DNA of 9,131 nucleotides from Gammaproteobacteria bacterium (GTDB taxonomy: Bacteria > Pseudomonadota > Gammaproteobacteria > Chromatiales > Chromatiaceae): NCBI GenBank assembly GCA_030620735.1, contig JAUXDV010000061.1, forward strand, positions 1-9,131. Reading direction: 5' to 3'. Shown here piece after piece: positions 1-6,188 of the stretch. How positions within the stretch are numbered: the first letter of the stretch is position 1; each line of letters starts with the position of its first letter. The notes beneath the pieces are model-generated. The model saw only the letters and a program-made list of their open reading frames with translations, was not told the DNA's origin and did no database searches. The translations under genes were made by a program, and so were the position numbers.

Positions 1-981
1 GATACCATCACCCTGACGGATAACAAGGCAGCAGAGCCTCTGACCGGTTTTGAAGAGATGCAGCCGCGGGTCTTCTCCGGCCTCTATCCGGTCAGCTCCG
101 AGGATTATGAGAATTTGCGCGAGGCGCTGCGAAAGCTGCGCCTGAATGATGCGGCGCTCCATTTTGAACCTGAAACCTCCCAGGCGCTTGGGTTCGGTTT
201 TCGCTGTGGTTTCCTGGGATTGCTGCACATGGAGATCGTGCAGGAGCGTCTGGAGAGAGAGTATGATCTTGACCTGGTGACCACGGCTCCAACAGTGATC
301 TATGAGATTGAGCGCAAGGATGGCGAGGTCGTGAAAGTCGATAATCCTGCAGACCTTCCTGATCCATCCGTGATCGAGGAGATACGCGAGCCGATCATCC
401 TTGCAACGATCCTTGTGCCGCAAAATCACCTGGGGGCAGTCATTACCCTCTGCATAGAGAAGCGTGGCGTACAAAAAAACATGCAGTATCTTGGCGGCCA
501 GGTACAGGTCTCTTACGAGCTTCCGATGAACGAAGTCGTACTCGATTTTTTTGATCGTCTCAAATCCGTCAGCCGGGGGTATGCTTCGTTTGAGTATGAG
601 TTCAGCCATTTTCAGGCGGCGCCCCTGACCAAGCTTGAGGTACTGATCAATGGCGAGGCAGTCGATGCGCTGTCGATTATTGTGCATCGGGACCAGGCGC
701 AAACCCGGGGTCGTGATTTAACAGCGAAGATGAAAGAGCTGATTCCGCGGCAGATGTTTGATGTCGCGATCCAGGCTGCAATCGGCAGTAAAATCATCGC
801 GCGCACAAATGTCAAAGCGCTACGCAAAAATGTGACAGCCAAGTGTTATGGCGGCGATATCACGCGTAAACGCAAGCTGCTGGAAAAACAGAAGGCAGGT
901 AAAAAACGCATGAAGCAGGTGGGGAGTGTCGAGATTCCCCAGGATGCTTTTCTAGCTGTATTAAAGCTTGGAAGGGATTAG
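1..981 (+). CDS. lepA: Elongation factor 4 (LepA), C-terminal part
   Basis: This is the 3' portion of lepA, open from base 1 in frame 1; the start codon and the GTPase domain lie outside the window. LepA/EF4 is a ribosome-binding translational GTPase that acts on the 70S ribosome, linked to back-translocation and to ribosome biogenesis or initiation. The 326 residues seen include the end of domain II (GDTI-like start), the EF-G-like domain III with the stretch FGFRCGFLGLLHMEI, domain V, and the LepA-specific C-terminal domain recognised by INGEAVDALS, the RDLTAKMKELIPRQMF block and the basic YGGDITRKRKLLEKQKAGKKR segment ending in a typical AVLKLGRD tail. The family is about 600 residues, so roughly 54 percent is present. 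It heads the lepA-lepB cluster usual in gammaproteobacteria. No truncation or frameshift is visible within the window. Confidence 0.97.
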   Translation, partial: DTITLTDNKAAEPLTGFEEMQPRVFSGLYPVSSEDYENLREALRKLRLNDAALHFEPETSQALGFGFRCGFLGLLHMEIVQERLEREYDLDLVTTAPTVIYEIERKDGEVVKVDNPADLPDPSVIEEIREPIILATILVPQNHLGAVITLCIEKRGVQKNMQYLGGQVQVSYELPMNEVVLDFFDRLKSVSRGYASFEYEFSHFQAAPLTKLEVLINGEAVDALSIIVHRDQAQTRGRDLTAKMKELIPRQMFDVAIQAAIGSKIIARTNVKALRKNVTAKCYGGDITRKRKLLEKQKAGKKRMKQVGSVEIPQDAFLAVLKLGRD

Positions 982-1085
982 GCAGGTTTTGGGAGGTTTT
1001 AAGTGTTAGGTTTTAGGACTTAAAACTTAAAACCTAACCACCTAAAACCTAACCACCTAAACCTTAAAACCTAACCCCCTAAAAC
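981..1085. repeat. Telomere-like intergenic repeat with inverted copies
   Basis: The lepA-lepB gap is filled by a low-complexity repeat. The unit TAAAACCTAACCACC occurs twice in perfect tandem (1028-1042, 1043-1057), a third time with one change (1065-1079, ending CCCCC), with partial units at 1058-1064 (TAAACCT) and 1080-1085. The reverse complement of its core, GTTAGGTTTTA, lies at 1005-1015 and pairs perfectly with 1028-1038 across a 12-base loop. A competing pairing joins GGTTTTAAGT (995-1004) with ACTTAAAACC (1025-1034). One strand is strongly C/A biased after 1018 and G/T biased before 1018. It could be a mobile repeat, a slipped-strand product or a weak transcript attenuator; no T-run follows the hairpin, so it is not a classic terminator. 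Confidence 0.8.
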
Positions 1086-1106
1086 TTTGTTTTACTGAGA
1101 TTATTT

Positions 1107-1898
1107 ATGTCATTAAATATCGGACTTATTCTGGTCATTACCCTCGTTGTGATGGGAGCTATCTGGCTGATGGATGTGCTCATCTATTCCAAAAAGCGCG
1201 GTGAGAATGTCAAGGAACACGTCCTGATCGACATTTCACGCTCTATATTCCCGGTTATCCTGGTGGTGTTGATACTGCGTTCATTTGTGTTCGAGCCTTT
1301 CAAGATTCCATCGGGTTCGATGATGCCGACACTGCTGGTCGGAGATTTTATCGTCGTCAATAAATACGCCTATGGACTGCGTCTTCCGGTGACGCACACC
1401 AAGATTCTTGATGTCGGTAAACCGCAGCGCGGGGACGTGGCTGTGTTTCGTTTTCCGGAAGATAAATCGATCGATTTCATCAAGCGTGTTGTCGGAGTGC
1501 CCGGTGACGTACTTGAATATAAGCGCAAAGTGCTCTATGTTAACGGGAAGCCACAGCAGCAGCAGAAAATAGGAATTTACGAGGGTGTGGGCGCAGGTAA
1601 GGTTGAGACAGGCGACGATCACCTCAATGAGCGGCTTGGCGATGTCGAGCACCAGATCCTGGTGAATCCCGGACGTGAACTGCGCTGTCCATATCTCGCG
1701 ACAGGTCCCGTGACTGTTCCCGAGGGACACTATTTTGCGATGGGGGACAATCGGGATAACAGCCGTGACAGCCGCTGCTGGGGCTTTGTTCCGGAGGAGA
1801 ACCTGGTCGGCAGGGCGACGATGATCTGGATGAATCTGGACTGGAAGAGAGATGGTTTTCCAATAGACTGGGGGAGAATCGGTGATCCAATTAAATAA
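1107..1898 (+). CDS. lepB: Signal peptidase I
   Basis: Leader peptidase, which cleaves signal peptides from secreted and periplasmic proteins at the outer face of the inner membrane. It has 263 residues, shorter than the 324 of E. coli LepB but usual for many gammaproteobacteria. Two N-terminal hydrophobic segments (about 4-27 and 46-62) anchor the protein. The peptidase S26 boxes follow: PSGSMMPTL with the predicted nucleophile Ser71, the box around DFIKRVVGVPGD with the general base Lys126, and MGDNRDNSRDSR with GF near 213-227. The catalytic Ser/Lys dyad is therefore intact. A short glutamine run (149-153) comes from a CAG repeat and lies in a variable region. The ATG at 1107 has only a weak upstream GAG-type ribosome binding site. 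It follows lepA after a repeat-filled gap and overlaps the next gene by 17 bases. Confidence 0.97.
   Translation: MSLNIGLILVITLVVMGAIWLMDVLIYSKKRGENVKEHVLIDISRSIFPVILVVLILRSFVFEPFKIPSGSMMPTLLVGDFIVVNKYAYGLRLPVTHTKILDVGKPQRGDVAVFRFPEDKSIDFIKRVVGVPGDVLEYKRKVLYVNGKPQQQQKIGIYEGVGAGKVETGDDHLNERLGDVEHQILVNPGRELRCPYLATGPVTVPEGHYFAMGDNRDNSRDSRCWGFVPEENLVGRATMIWMNLDWKRDGFPIDWGRIGDPIK
1870..1876 (+). promoter_or_regulatory. Ribosome binding site setting the GTG start of the DUF4845 gene
   Basis: GGGGGAG lies inside the lepB 3' end, 5 bases before a GTG at 1882. It supports the GTG start and therefore a 17-base overlap with lepB, rather than an internal methionine further in. Confidence 0.65.
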
Positions 1899-2265
1899 TT
1901 TGAAAAAACAGCAGGGCGCATCAGCGCTTGGTATGCTGGTCATCGCCATGATGGTGCTGGCGCTGGGGCTGTTTGCGCTGAAAACGGGGACGGTCTATTT
2001 TGAAAACTGGACCTTGAAATCACTGCTCAAGGAGATGGAGGCAGATCCGAAATTGTTCAGGGCTTCGCCCAATAAAATCAAAAGCAGCCTGATGGCGCGT
2101 ATTCACATGAATGGAATCTATCATCTTACTGCGAAGAATGTCAGGATCAAGCGCGTCGAGCAGACCTACCAGATCAAGGTGAAGTACAGTGAAAGCAAAC
2201 CGCTTGCCGGCAACATGAAAGTGGTGATGGACTTTGAAGAAACTGCGCGTATCCCGATCCGTTGA
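1882..2265 (+). CDS. DUF4845 family small membrane protein
   Basis: A 127-residue protein of the DUF4845 type commonly found between lepB and rnc in gammaproteobacteria. Its function is not established. It has a short basic N-terminus followed by a single hydrophobic segment (about 14-36) whose start, QQGASALGMLVIAMMV, resembles the N-terminal helix of type IV pilins and pseudopilins, then a soluble part of about 90 residues predicted to face the periplasm. There is no clear prepilin peptidase site with a conserved Glu at +5, so pilin processing is not claimed. The start is GTG at 1882, chosen because of the GGGGGAG just upstream and the position of the hydrophobic segment. The gene overlaps lepB by 17 bases and shares TTGA with the start of rnc. 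The recognition rests on gene position, size and topology. Confidence 0.85.
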   Translation: MIQLNNLKKQQGASALGMLVIAMMVLALGLFALKTGTVYFENWTLKSLLKEMEADPKLFRASPNKIKSSLMARIHMNGIYHLTAKNVRIKRVEQTYQIKVKYSESKPLAGNMKVVMDFEETARIPIR

Positions 2266-2936
2266 AACTTGCTGCTGAACACCTGGCTAAACAGCTGAAT
2301 CTCCCTTTTCAGCAACTTGCCTTGTTTGAGCAGGCACTGACCCACCGCAGCGCAGGCAGCATTAATAACGAGCGCCTCGAATACCTGGGTGACGCAGTGC
2401 TGGGAATGGTTATTGCGAATCGCCTTTACCGTCGTTTTCCACAGGCCAGTGAAGGGCAATTGAGCCGCCTGCGCTCATCGCTGGTCAGACGTCAGACGCT
2501 GGCCGAGATTGGCGCCGAAATTCAACTCAGCAAATATCTTGTCATGGGTGCCGGAGAACTGCGCGCCGGTGGACAATCCAGGGACTCGACGCTTGCTGAT
2601 GCTGTCGAAGCCATCCTCGGTGCGGCCTATCTTGAACTGGGAAATGACGCAGTTGAAAAACTGATCGATCATCTCTTTCTACAGCGGCTTCAGAGACTCA
2701 CACTGGAGCAGTGTGAGAAAGATCCCAAAACCCGTTTGCAGGAGCATTTGCAATCTCTGAATCTGCCGTTGCCGGAGTATGAAGTTCTTTCTGTCAGCGG
2801 CAAGCAGCATCAACAGCTTTTTTCGGTGAAGTGCCGGGTGAAGGCATTAAAACTGGAAGCAGTGGGGAGCGATATATCGCGCCGCAAGGCAGAGCAGGAT
2901 GCTGCACGGCAGTTATTAGAGGAACTCAAGAAGTGA
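2262..2936 (+). CDS. rnc: Ribonuclease III
   Basis: Endoribonuclease that cleaves double-stranded RNA, processing the rRNA precursor and several mRNAs in the cytoplasm. It has 224 residues against 226 in E. coli. The catalytic RNase III domain (about 1-150) has the signature NERLEYLGDAVLG, giving metal-binding and catalytic residues Glu37, Glu40, Asp44, Glu64, Asp113 and Glu116, all present. A double-stranded RNA-binding domain (about 153-223) begins at DPKTRLQEHLQ and ends with the basic SRRKAEQDAA helix. The start is TTG at 2262, overlapping the DUF4845 stop in TTGA; the next ATG is at residue 49, inside the catalytic domain, and the N-terminal length matches E. coli, so TTG is well supported. 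No good ribosome binding site is seen, which suggests translation depends on coupling to the upstream gene. Confidence 0.97.
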   Translation: MKLAAEHLAKQLNLPFQQLALFEQALTHRSAGSINNERLEYLGDAVLGMVIANRLYRRFPQASEGQLSRLRSSLVRRQTLAEIGAEIQLSKYLVMGAGELRAGGQSRDSTLADAVEAILGAAYLELGNDAVEKLIDHLFLQRLQRLTLEQCEKDPKTRLQEHLQSLNLPLPEYEVLSVSGKQHQQLFSVKCRVKALKLEAVGSDISRRKAEQDAARQLLEELKK

Positions 2937-3823
2937 TGAAAAATCGTTGTGGTTATGCGGCGATCGTCGGTCGTCCCAATGTCGGCAAATCGACCCTCCT
3001 CAATCAGATGGTCGGGCAAAAAATAGCCATCACTTCACACAAGCCGCAGACGACGCGTCATGCTATTCTCGGTATCAAGACACTCAAACAGGGTCAAATT
3101 GTCTTTGTCGATACGCCGGGGATCCATCGGCGTGGGACAAAGGGGCTCAACCGGGTGCTCAATCAGACTGCAGAGCGTATGCTGCATGATGTCGATGTGA
3201 TTCTGTTTGTTGTGCAGGCGGATGTCTGGACTGAGGAGGATGAGGCGGTACTCGCCAGCATTCGGCGTTCAGGCAAGCCGGCGATCCTGGCGGTCAACAA
3301 AATTGACCTGCTGGAACGCAAGGAGTCGCTGCTTGCCTATCTCTCCAGCTTCGATGCTGCTGACTTCGTTGAGATGATCCCTGTTTCTGCCCTTAAGCAG
3401 GATAATATCGATATCGTCAAAAACAGGGTGCTGGCTCACCTGCCGTTAAACAGCAACTTCTTTCCCGAAGACCAGGTTACAGATAAATCAGAACGCTTCA
3501 TGGCGTCAGAGCTGCTGCGCGAACAACTCACACGTCGCTATGCCAAAGAGATTCCCTATGCGCTGACGGTTGAGATCGAAAGCTTTGAGAGTGTTGCCGG
3601 GCGTTACAGGATAGGGGCTGTGATCTGGGTGGAACGGGAAGGCCAGAAAAGAATTATCATCGGCAAAAAGGGAGCCGCCCTGAAGGAGACTGCGCGCATT
3701 GCGCGAGAATCGATGGAGAGCTGTTTCGGTAAAAAAGTGTGGCTGGACGTGTGGGTTAAAGTGAAAAAGAGCTGGTCATCGGATGAAGCAGCGCTCTCCT
3801 CGCTTGGTTATCTCGATCCCTGA
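2936..3823 (+). CDS. era: GTPase Era
   Basis: Essential GTPase that binds 16S rRNA near its 3' end and helps mature the 30S ribosomal subunit; also found at the inner membrane. It has 295 residues (E. coli 301). The G domain shows G1 GRPNVGKS (12-19), G2 around PQTTRH (37-42), G3 DTPG (59-62), G4 NKID (121-124) and G5 SAL (151-153). The C-terminal KH domain has the GxxG loop in IIGKKGAALK (241-250) and the typical ending around LGYLDP. The start chosen is ATG 2936, forming TGATG with the rnc stop; an in-frame GTG at 2933 is the alternative. AGAGGA at 2918-2923 may serve as the ribosome binding site. The reading frame is open further upstream inside rnc, but that part has no Era similarity. 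The rnc-era pair is a classic co-transcribed unit. Confidence 0.97.
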   Translation: MKNRCGYAAIVGRPNVGKSTLLNQMVGQKIAITSHKPQTTRHAILGIKTLKQGQIVFVDTPGIHRRGTKGLNRVLNQTAERMLHDVDVILFVVQADVWTEEDEAVLASIRRSGKPAILAVNKIDLLERKESLLAYLSSFDAADFVEMIPVSALKQDNIDIVKNRVLAHLPLNSNFFPEDQVTDKSERFMASELLREQLTRRYAKEIPYALTVEIESFESVAGRYRIGAVIWVEREGQKRIIIGKKGAALKETARIARESMESCFGKKVWLDVWVKVKKSWSSDEAALSSLGYLDP

Positions 3824-4491
3824 TGCGAGCGGCGTTTCTACTGCATCGCCGTCCCTATCGTGATACCAGCCTGCTGCTGGAGTGCCTGGTCGCTGGAGAG
3901 GGGCGTATGCCGCTGATTGCAAGGGGCGCGGCCAAAGGACGACTCAAAGGGACGCTGCAGCCATTCCAACCCTTGACACTGAGGTGGAGAGGCAGGGGCG
4001 AAGTGATGACTCTGACGCATGCCGAAGCGTCTGAAAAGCCGCTTGATCTGAAAAAAAAACTGCTCTATTGCGGTTTCTATCTGAATGAACTGCTGATGCG
4101 CCTGCTGCCGCGTGGCGATGCCTGCGACCACCTCATGCAGGCTTACTGGAAGACGCTGCTGCATCTGCAATATAGCGAATACCCGGATTGGGAGCTGCGC
4201 CGCTTTGAATTGCAACTGTTGCAGGAGACCGGTTATGGTGTGGTTCTTGATAGCACCTGTGAAGGCGCACCGGTAAGCAGAGATCAAATGTACGCTTATC
4301 ATGTAGGGCAGGGGGTCACACAGGATCACAGTGACTCAGATGCGTTGATCCAGGGAAGAACACTGCTGGCGCTGCACCAGGGAGAGTGGCGGCATGCCAG
4401 AGAGAGACATGAAGCAAAACTGCTGATGCGACGCCTGATCGACCACTCCCTGGACTACAAGCCTCTCAAGAGCCGGGAGTTGTTCCGCTAG
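3823..4491 (+). CDS. recO: DNA repair protein RecO
   Basis: Recombination mediator of the RecFOR pathway; it binds single-stranded DNA and SSB, and with RecR loads RecA at gaps. It has 222 residues against 242 in E. coli. The N-terminal OB-fold begins with AFLLHRRPYRDTSLLLE and includes the GAAKGRLKGTLQPFQPL stretch (36-51). The helical region has YCGFYLNELLMRLL (82-95) and the FELQLLQETGYG helix (128-139). The C-terminus carries the diagnostic YKPLKSREL (212-220). The four-cysteine zinc motif of some RecO proteins is not present, as also in E. coli. ATG overlaps the era stop by one base (TGATG) with no clear ribosome binding site, so coupling to era is likely. It is the last gene of the overlapping run; a palindromic repeat follows 12 bases after its stop. 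Confidence 0.95.
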   Translation: MRAAFLLHRRPYRDTSLLLECLVAGEGRMPLIARGAAKGRLKGTLQPFQPLTLRWRGRGEVMTLTHAEASEKPLDLKKKLLYCGFYLNELLMRLLPRGDACDHLMQAYWKTLLHLQYSEYPDWELRRFELQLLQETGYGVVLDSTCEGAPVSRDQMYAYHVGQGVTQDHSDSDALIQGRTLLALHQGEWRHARERHEAKLLMRRLIDHSLDYKPLKSRELFR

Positions 4492-4503
4492 ATTCATAAA
4501 TCC

Positions 4504-4574
4504 CCGTCATTGCGAGCGGAGCGAGGCAATCTCAAGCAGATTGCCGCGTCGCCTGAGGCTCCTCGCAATGACGG
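4504..4574. repeat. Palindromic REP/MITE-like element between recO and pdxJ
   Basis: A 71-base imperfect palindrome. The 13-base arms CCGTCATTGCGAG (4504-4516) and CTCGCAATGACGG (4562-4574) are perfect inverted copies. Inside, GGCAATCT (4525-4532) and AGATTGCC (4538-4545) form a second stem with a 5-base loop, and GCCTGAGGC (4551-4559) can form a small side hairpin. This arrangement (GTCATTGCGAGCG-AGCG-GGCAATC ... CTCGCAATGAC) is a widespread non-autonomous bacterial repeat type. ATAAATC occurs directly on both sides (4496-4502 and 4575-4581), which looks like a target-site duplication, with one extra C on the left. A partial second copy lies at 9062-9088. The RNA hairpin may slow or end transcription or affect mRNA stability between recO and pdxJ, but no T-run follows. 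Confidence 0.85.
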
Positions 4575-4631
4575 ATAAATCTGAGCTTCTGATGCGCGAA
4601 AGAGCATCTGCATTATTTGTGAGAAACAGCA

Positions 4632-5354
4632 ATGGAAAAATTACTCGGCGTTAATATCGATCATATCGCAACTCTGCGTCAGGCGCGGGGAACACGCTAT
4701 CCGGATCCCATACAGGCCGCGTTGCTCTCCGAGGAGGCGGGGGCGGACGTCATCACCCTGCATCTGCGCGAGGATCGCAGGCATATTCAGGATCGTGATG
4801 TGGAGATGCTGAATGGTATTATTCAAACGCGCATGAATCTCGAAATGGCCGCGACTGCAGAGATGCTGGAAATTGCCCGCAGAATAGGACCGCATGACTG
4901 CTGCCTGGTTCCGGAGAAGCGTGAAGAGCTGACGACGGAGGGGGGGCTGGATGTGATTTCACAGCAAGCCTATCTCACGGATTATTGTCATCAGCTCGCA
5001 GATGCAGGCGTGCGTGTTTCACTCTTTATCGATGCGGATAAAGCGCAACTGGAAGCTGCCCGCAGCGTTGGCGCCCCTGTCGTCGAAATCCACACCGGAC
5101 ATTATGCTGATGCGTTGACAACAGAGCAGCGGCTGCAAGAGTTCGAACGTATCAGTGATGCCGTTGACTATGGAGTGGAGCTTGGCCTTCAGGTTAACGC
5201 CGGCCATGGCCTTGATTATCATAATGTACAGGCAATTGCTGCACTCCCGGCTATTCAAGAGTTGAACATCGGCCACTCCATTGTCAGCCGCGCCGTTTTT
5301 ACCGGTTGGCAGGAGGCTGTTGCAAAGATGAAGCAGCTGATCTGTAATCGATGA
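4632..5354 (+). CDS. pdxJ: Pyridoxine 5'-phosphate synthase
   Basis: Catalyses the last ring-closing step of the DXP-dependent vitamin B6 route: condensation of 3-amino-2-oxopropyl phosphate (1-amino-acetone 3-phosphate) with 1-deoxy-D-xylulose 5-phosphate to pyridoxine 5'-phosphate, in the cytoplasm. It has 240 residues (E. coli 243), a TIM barrel. Family signatures are VNIDHIATLRQARGT (7-21), ITLHLREDRRHI (41-52) with catalytic His44, RMNLEMA (67-73) with Glu71, LVPEKREELTTEGGLD (92-107), VEIHTGHYA (151-159), and NAGHGLDY (189-196) with His192. All expected catalytic residues are present. The ATG has GAGA at 4621-4624 as a modest ribosome binding site. In many gammaproteobacteria pdxJ is followed directly by acpS; here it is followed by 299 non-coding bases and an unrelated gene. 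The repeat upstream may partly isolate it from recO. Confidence 0.97.
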   Translation: MEKLLGVNIDHIATLRQARGTRYPDPIQAALLSEEAGADVITLHLREDRRHIQDRDVEMLNGIIQTRMNLEMAATAEMLEIARRIGPHDCCLVPEKREELTTEGGLDVISQQAYLTDYCHQLADAGVRVSLFIDADKAQLEAARSVGAPVVEIHTGHYADALTTEQRLQEFERISDAVDYGVELGLQVNAGHGLDYHNVQAIAALPAIQELNIGHSIVSRAVFTGWQEAVAKMKQLICNR

Positions 5355-5565
5355 CTGATTATCTTCCGCTGATCATTATATAGTGCAACATCTTTAACAC
5401 ATGAGTAGAAGATTCCTCATGTCAACTCTGTTATACAATTTCTCCAAATCAGCAAAGCAGTAGCACTGAAATAGAGTATCGTACGCATTCAATATTCACA
5501 TGATGAATTTGTGCTACAAGTCATACATCTCAAAAATCATATTGTTTGCGCAGTTATTATTTGCA

Positions 5566-5585
5566 TTTGTAATACTTTTGTAATA
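5566..5585 (+). promoter_or_regulatory. Tandem TTTGTAATA motif, possible promoter or operator
   Basis: TTTGTAATA occurs at 5566-5574 and again at 5577-5585, start-to-start distance 11 bases, about one helical turn. The first copy contains an extended -10-like string (TG, one base, AATACT, 4 of 6 matches to TATAAT). No good -35 is seen at the right distance. It lies about 70 bases before the ATG of the coiled-coil/winged-helix gene. It may be the promoter, or a binding site for a regulator that contacts one DNA face twice; both are inference. Confidence 0.3.
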
Positions 5586-5640
5586 TCTTTCGTCGGTAGA
5601 AGATATGACTACATATATCTCCATGACTGCTAACACCAAA

Positions 5641-5645
5641 GAGGA
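5641..5645 (+). promoter_or_regulatory. Ribosome binding site for the coiled-coil/winged-helix gene
   Basis: GAGGA ends 8 bases before the ATG at 5654, within AAAGAGGATG. It supports the chosen start and shows that this gene, unlike the coupled genes upstream, is translated from its own signal. Confidence 0.65.
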
Positions 5646-5653
5646 TGAAATAG

Positions 5654-6109
5654 ATGTCTAAAACTGATTATAATAAAATGACCGCTGAAGAGCTGTACAA
5701 TTTAGCGAAACAACGTGAAATAGAAGAGCAAACAAAGGTCATGCAGGAGAATCAGCAAAAAATTGCTGAACTGCGTGAAGAGCGTCGCCAACTACAACTC
5801 AAGCATAATAAAGAGATCCGTGAAGAGATCCGCCAGCTGAAGAACAAACACAAAAACGAACTCAAGGATGTCAATGCGAGAATCAAAGCGTTTGGCGGCA
5901 GAGTGTCCGGAGCTTTAGCAAAAGGGCGCACAGGCGCCAGTGCTGCAATTGTAGAGATACTGGATGCTGGTGAAATGGATACCAAAGCGATTCGTGAAAA
6001 GCTGGAAGCGATTGGAATCTCCGTGGGTAACCTGGGGCAAACACTTGCTTATCTGAAGCGCAATGGAAGGGTTGCTTCTGTAGCTCGCGGCACCTACAAA
6101 AAGGCGTAA
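5654..6109 (+). CDS. Coiled-coil plus winged-helix protein, unknown function
   Basis: A 151-residue, very charged and basic protein that I do not recognise as a named family. Residues 9-79 are almost entirely a predicted long helix or coiled coil rich in Glu, Lys, Arg and Gln, with repeated REE/REERRQL/REEIRQL patterns. Residues 81-95 are a glycine- and lysine-containing basic linker (GGRVSGALAKGRTGAS). Residues 96-151 look like a compact winged helix: helix 1 AAIVEILDAG, helix 2 TKAIREKLEAIG, a recognition-helix candidate VGNLGQTLAYLKRNG, then a wing RVASVARGTYKKA. By analogy with such domains it should bind DNA, with the coiled coil giving oligomers, so a nucleoid-associated or regulatory role is plausible. 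It is not H-NS or MvaT by its C-terminus. It has its own ribosome binding site and terminator, so it is a single-gene unit. It occupies the place where acpS is often found. Confidence 0.85.
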   Translation: MSKTDYNKMTAEELYNLAKQREIEEQTKVMQENQQKIAELREERRQLQLKHNKEIREEIRQLKNKHKNELKDVNARIKAFGGRVSGALAKGRTGASAAIVEILDAGEMDTKAIREKLEAIGISVGNLGQTLAYLKRNGRVASVARGTYKKA

Positions 6110-6119
6110 CTTCTACAAT

Positions 6120-6149
6120 AAAGCCCTGCATCAATTGCAGGGCTTTTTT
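6120..6149 (+). terminator. Intrinsic terminator, possibly bidirectional
   Basis: AAAGCCCTGCA (6120-6130) pairs perfectly with TGCAGGGCTTT (6136-6146) across a 5-base loop, and six T follow from 6144 to 6149. It begins 10 bases after the stop of the winged-helix gene. The next gene is convergent, and on the minus strand the stem is followed by TTTATT, so it may also end that transcript, about 40 bases past its stop codon. Confidence 0.92.
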
Positions 6150-6188
6150 ATCCCTCCTTGGTTGGGGAATTACACAAACTGTAACTTC

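Larger units (their letters stand above)
5355..5653. other. AT-rich intergenic region without a recognised gene
   Basis: About 299 bases, visibly richer in A and T than the flanking genes, with no convincing open reading frame on either strand and no acpS remnant that I can recognise. It holds a weak hairpin just after pdxJ (ACATGAG 5399-5405 with CTCATGT 5416-5422, 10-base loop, no T-run), a short tandem repeat near the presumed promoter of the next gene (5566-5585), and a ribosome binding site at the right end. The AT richness is compatible with a regulatory region or with the scar of gene replacement. Confidence 0.6.

Noticed and set aside
1554..1565. Four CAG codons in a row in lepB
   Set aside because: Too short to be a meaningful microsatellite and located in a variable region of the protein.
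1281..1949. Long minus-strand reading frame of 222 codons opposite lepB
   Set aside because: It lies antisense to a well-supported lepB, has no recognisable domain and no ribosome binding site; it is a shadow of the coding frame.
3838..4329. Minus-strand reading frame of 163 codons opposite recO
   Set aside because: Antisense to recO, composition typical of a shadow frame, no recognisable protein.
4591..4608. GATGC/GCATC inverted repeat upstream of pdxJ as an operator
   Set aside because: Only 5 bases per arm, expected by chance, and not placed relative to a recognisable promoter.
5399..5422. Hairpin after pdxJ as a terminator
   Set aside because: Only 7 base pairs of mixed composition with a 10-base loop and no following T-run.
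5654..6109. Assignment of this gene to the H-NS or MvaT family
   Set aside because: The N-terminal coiled coil is similar in style, but the C-terminus looks like a winged helix and lacks the short H-NS DNA-binding motif.
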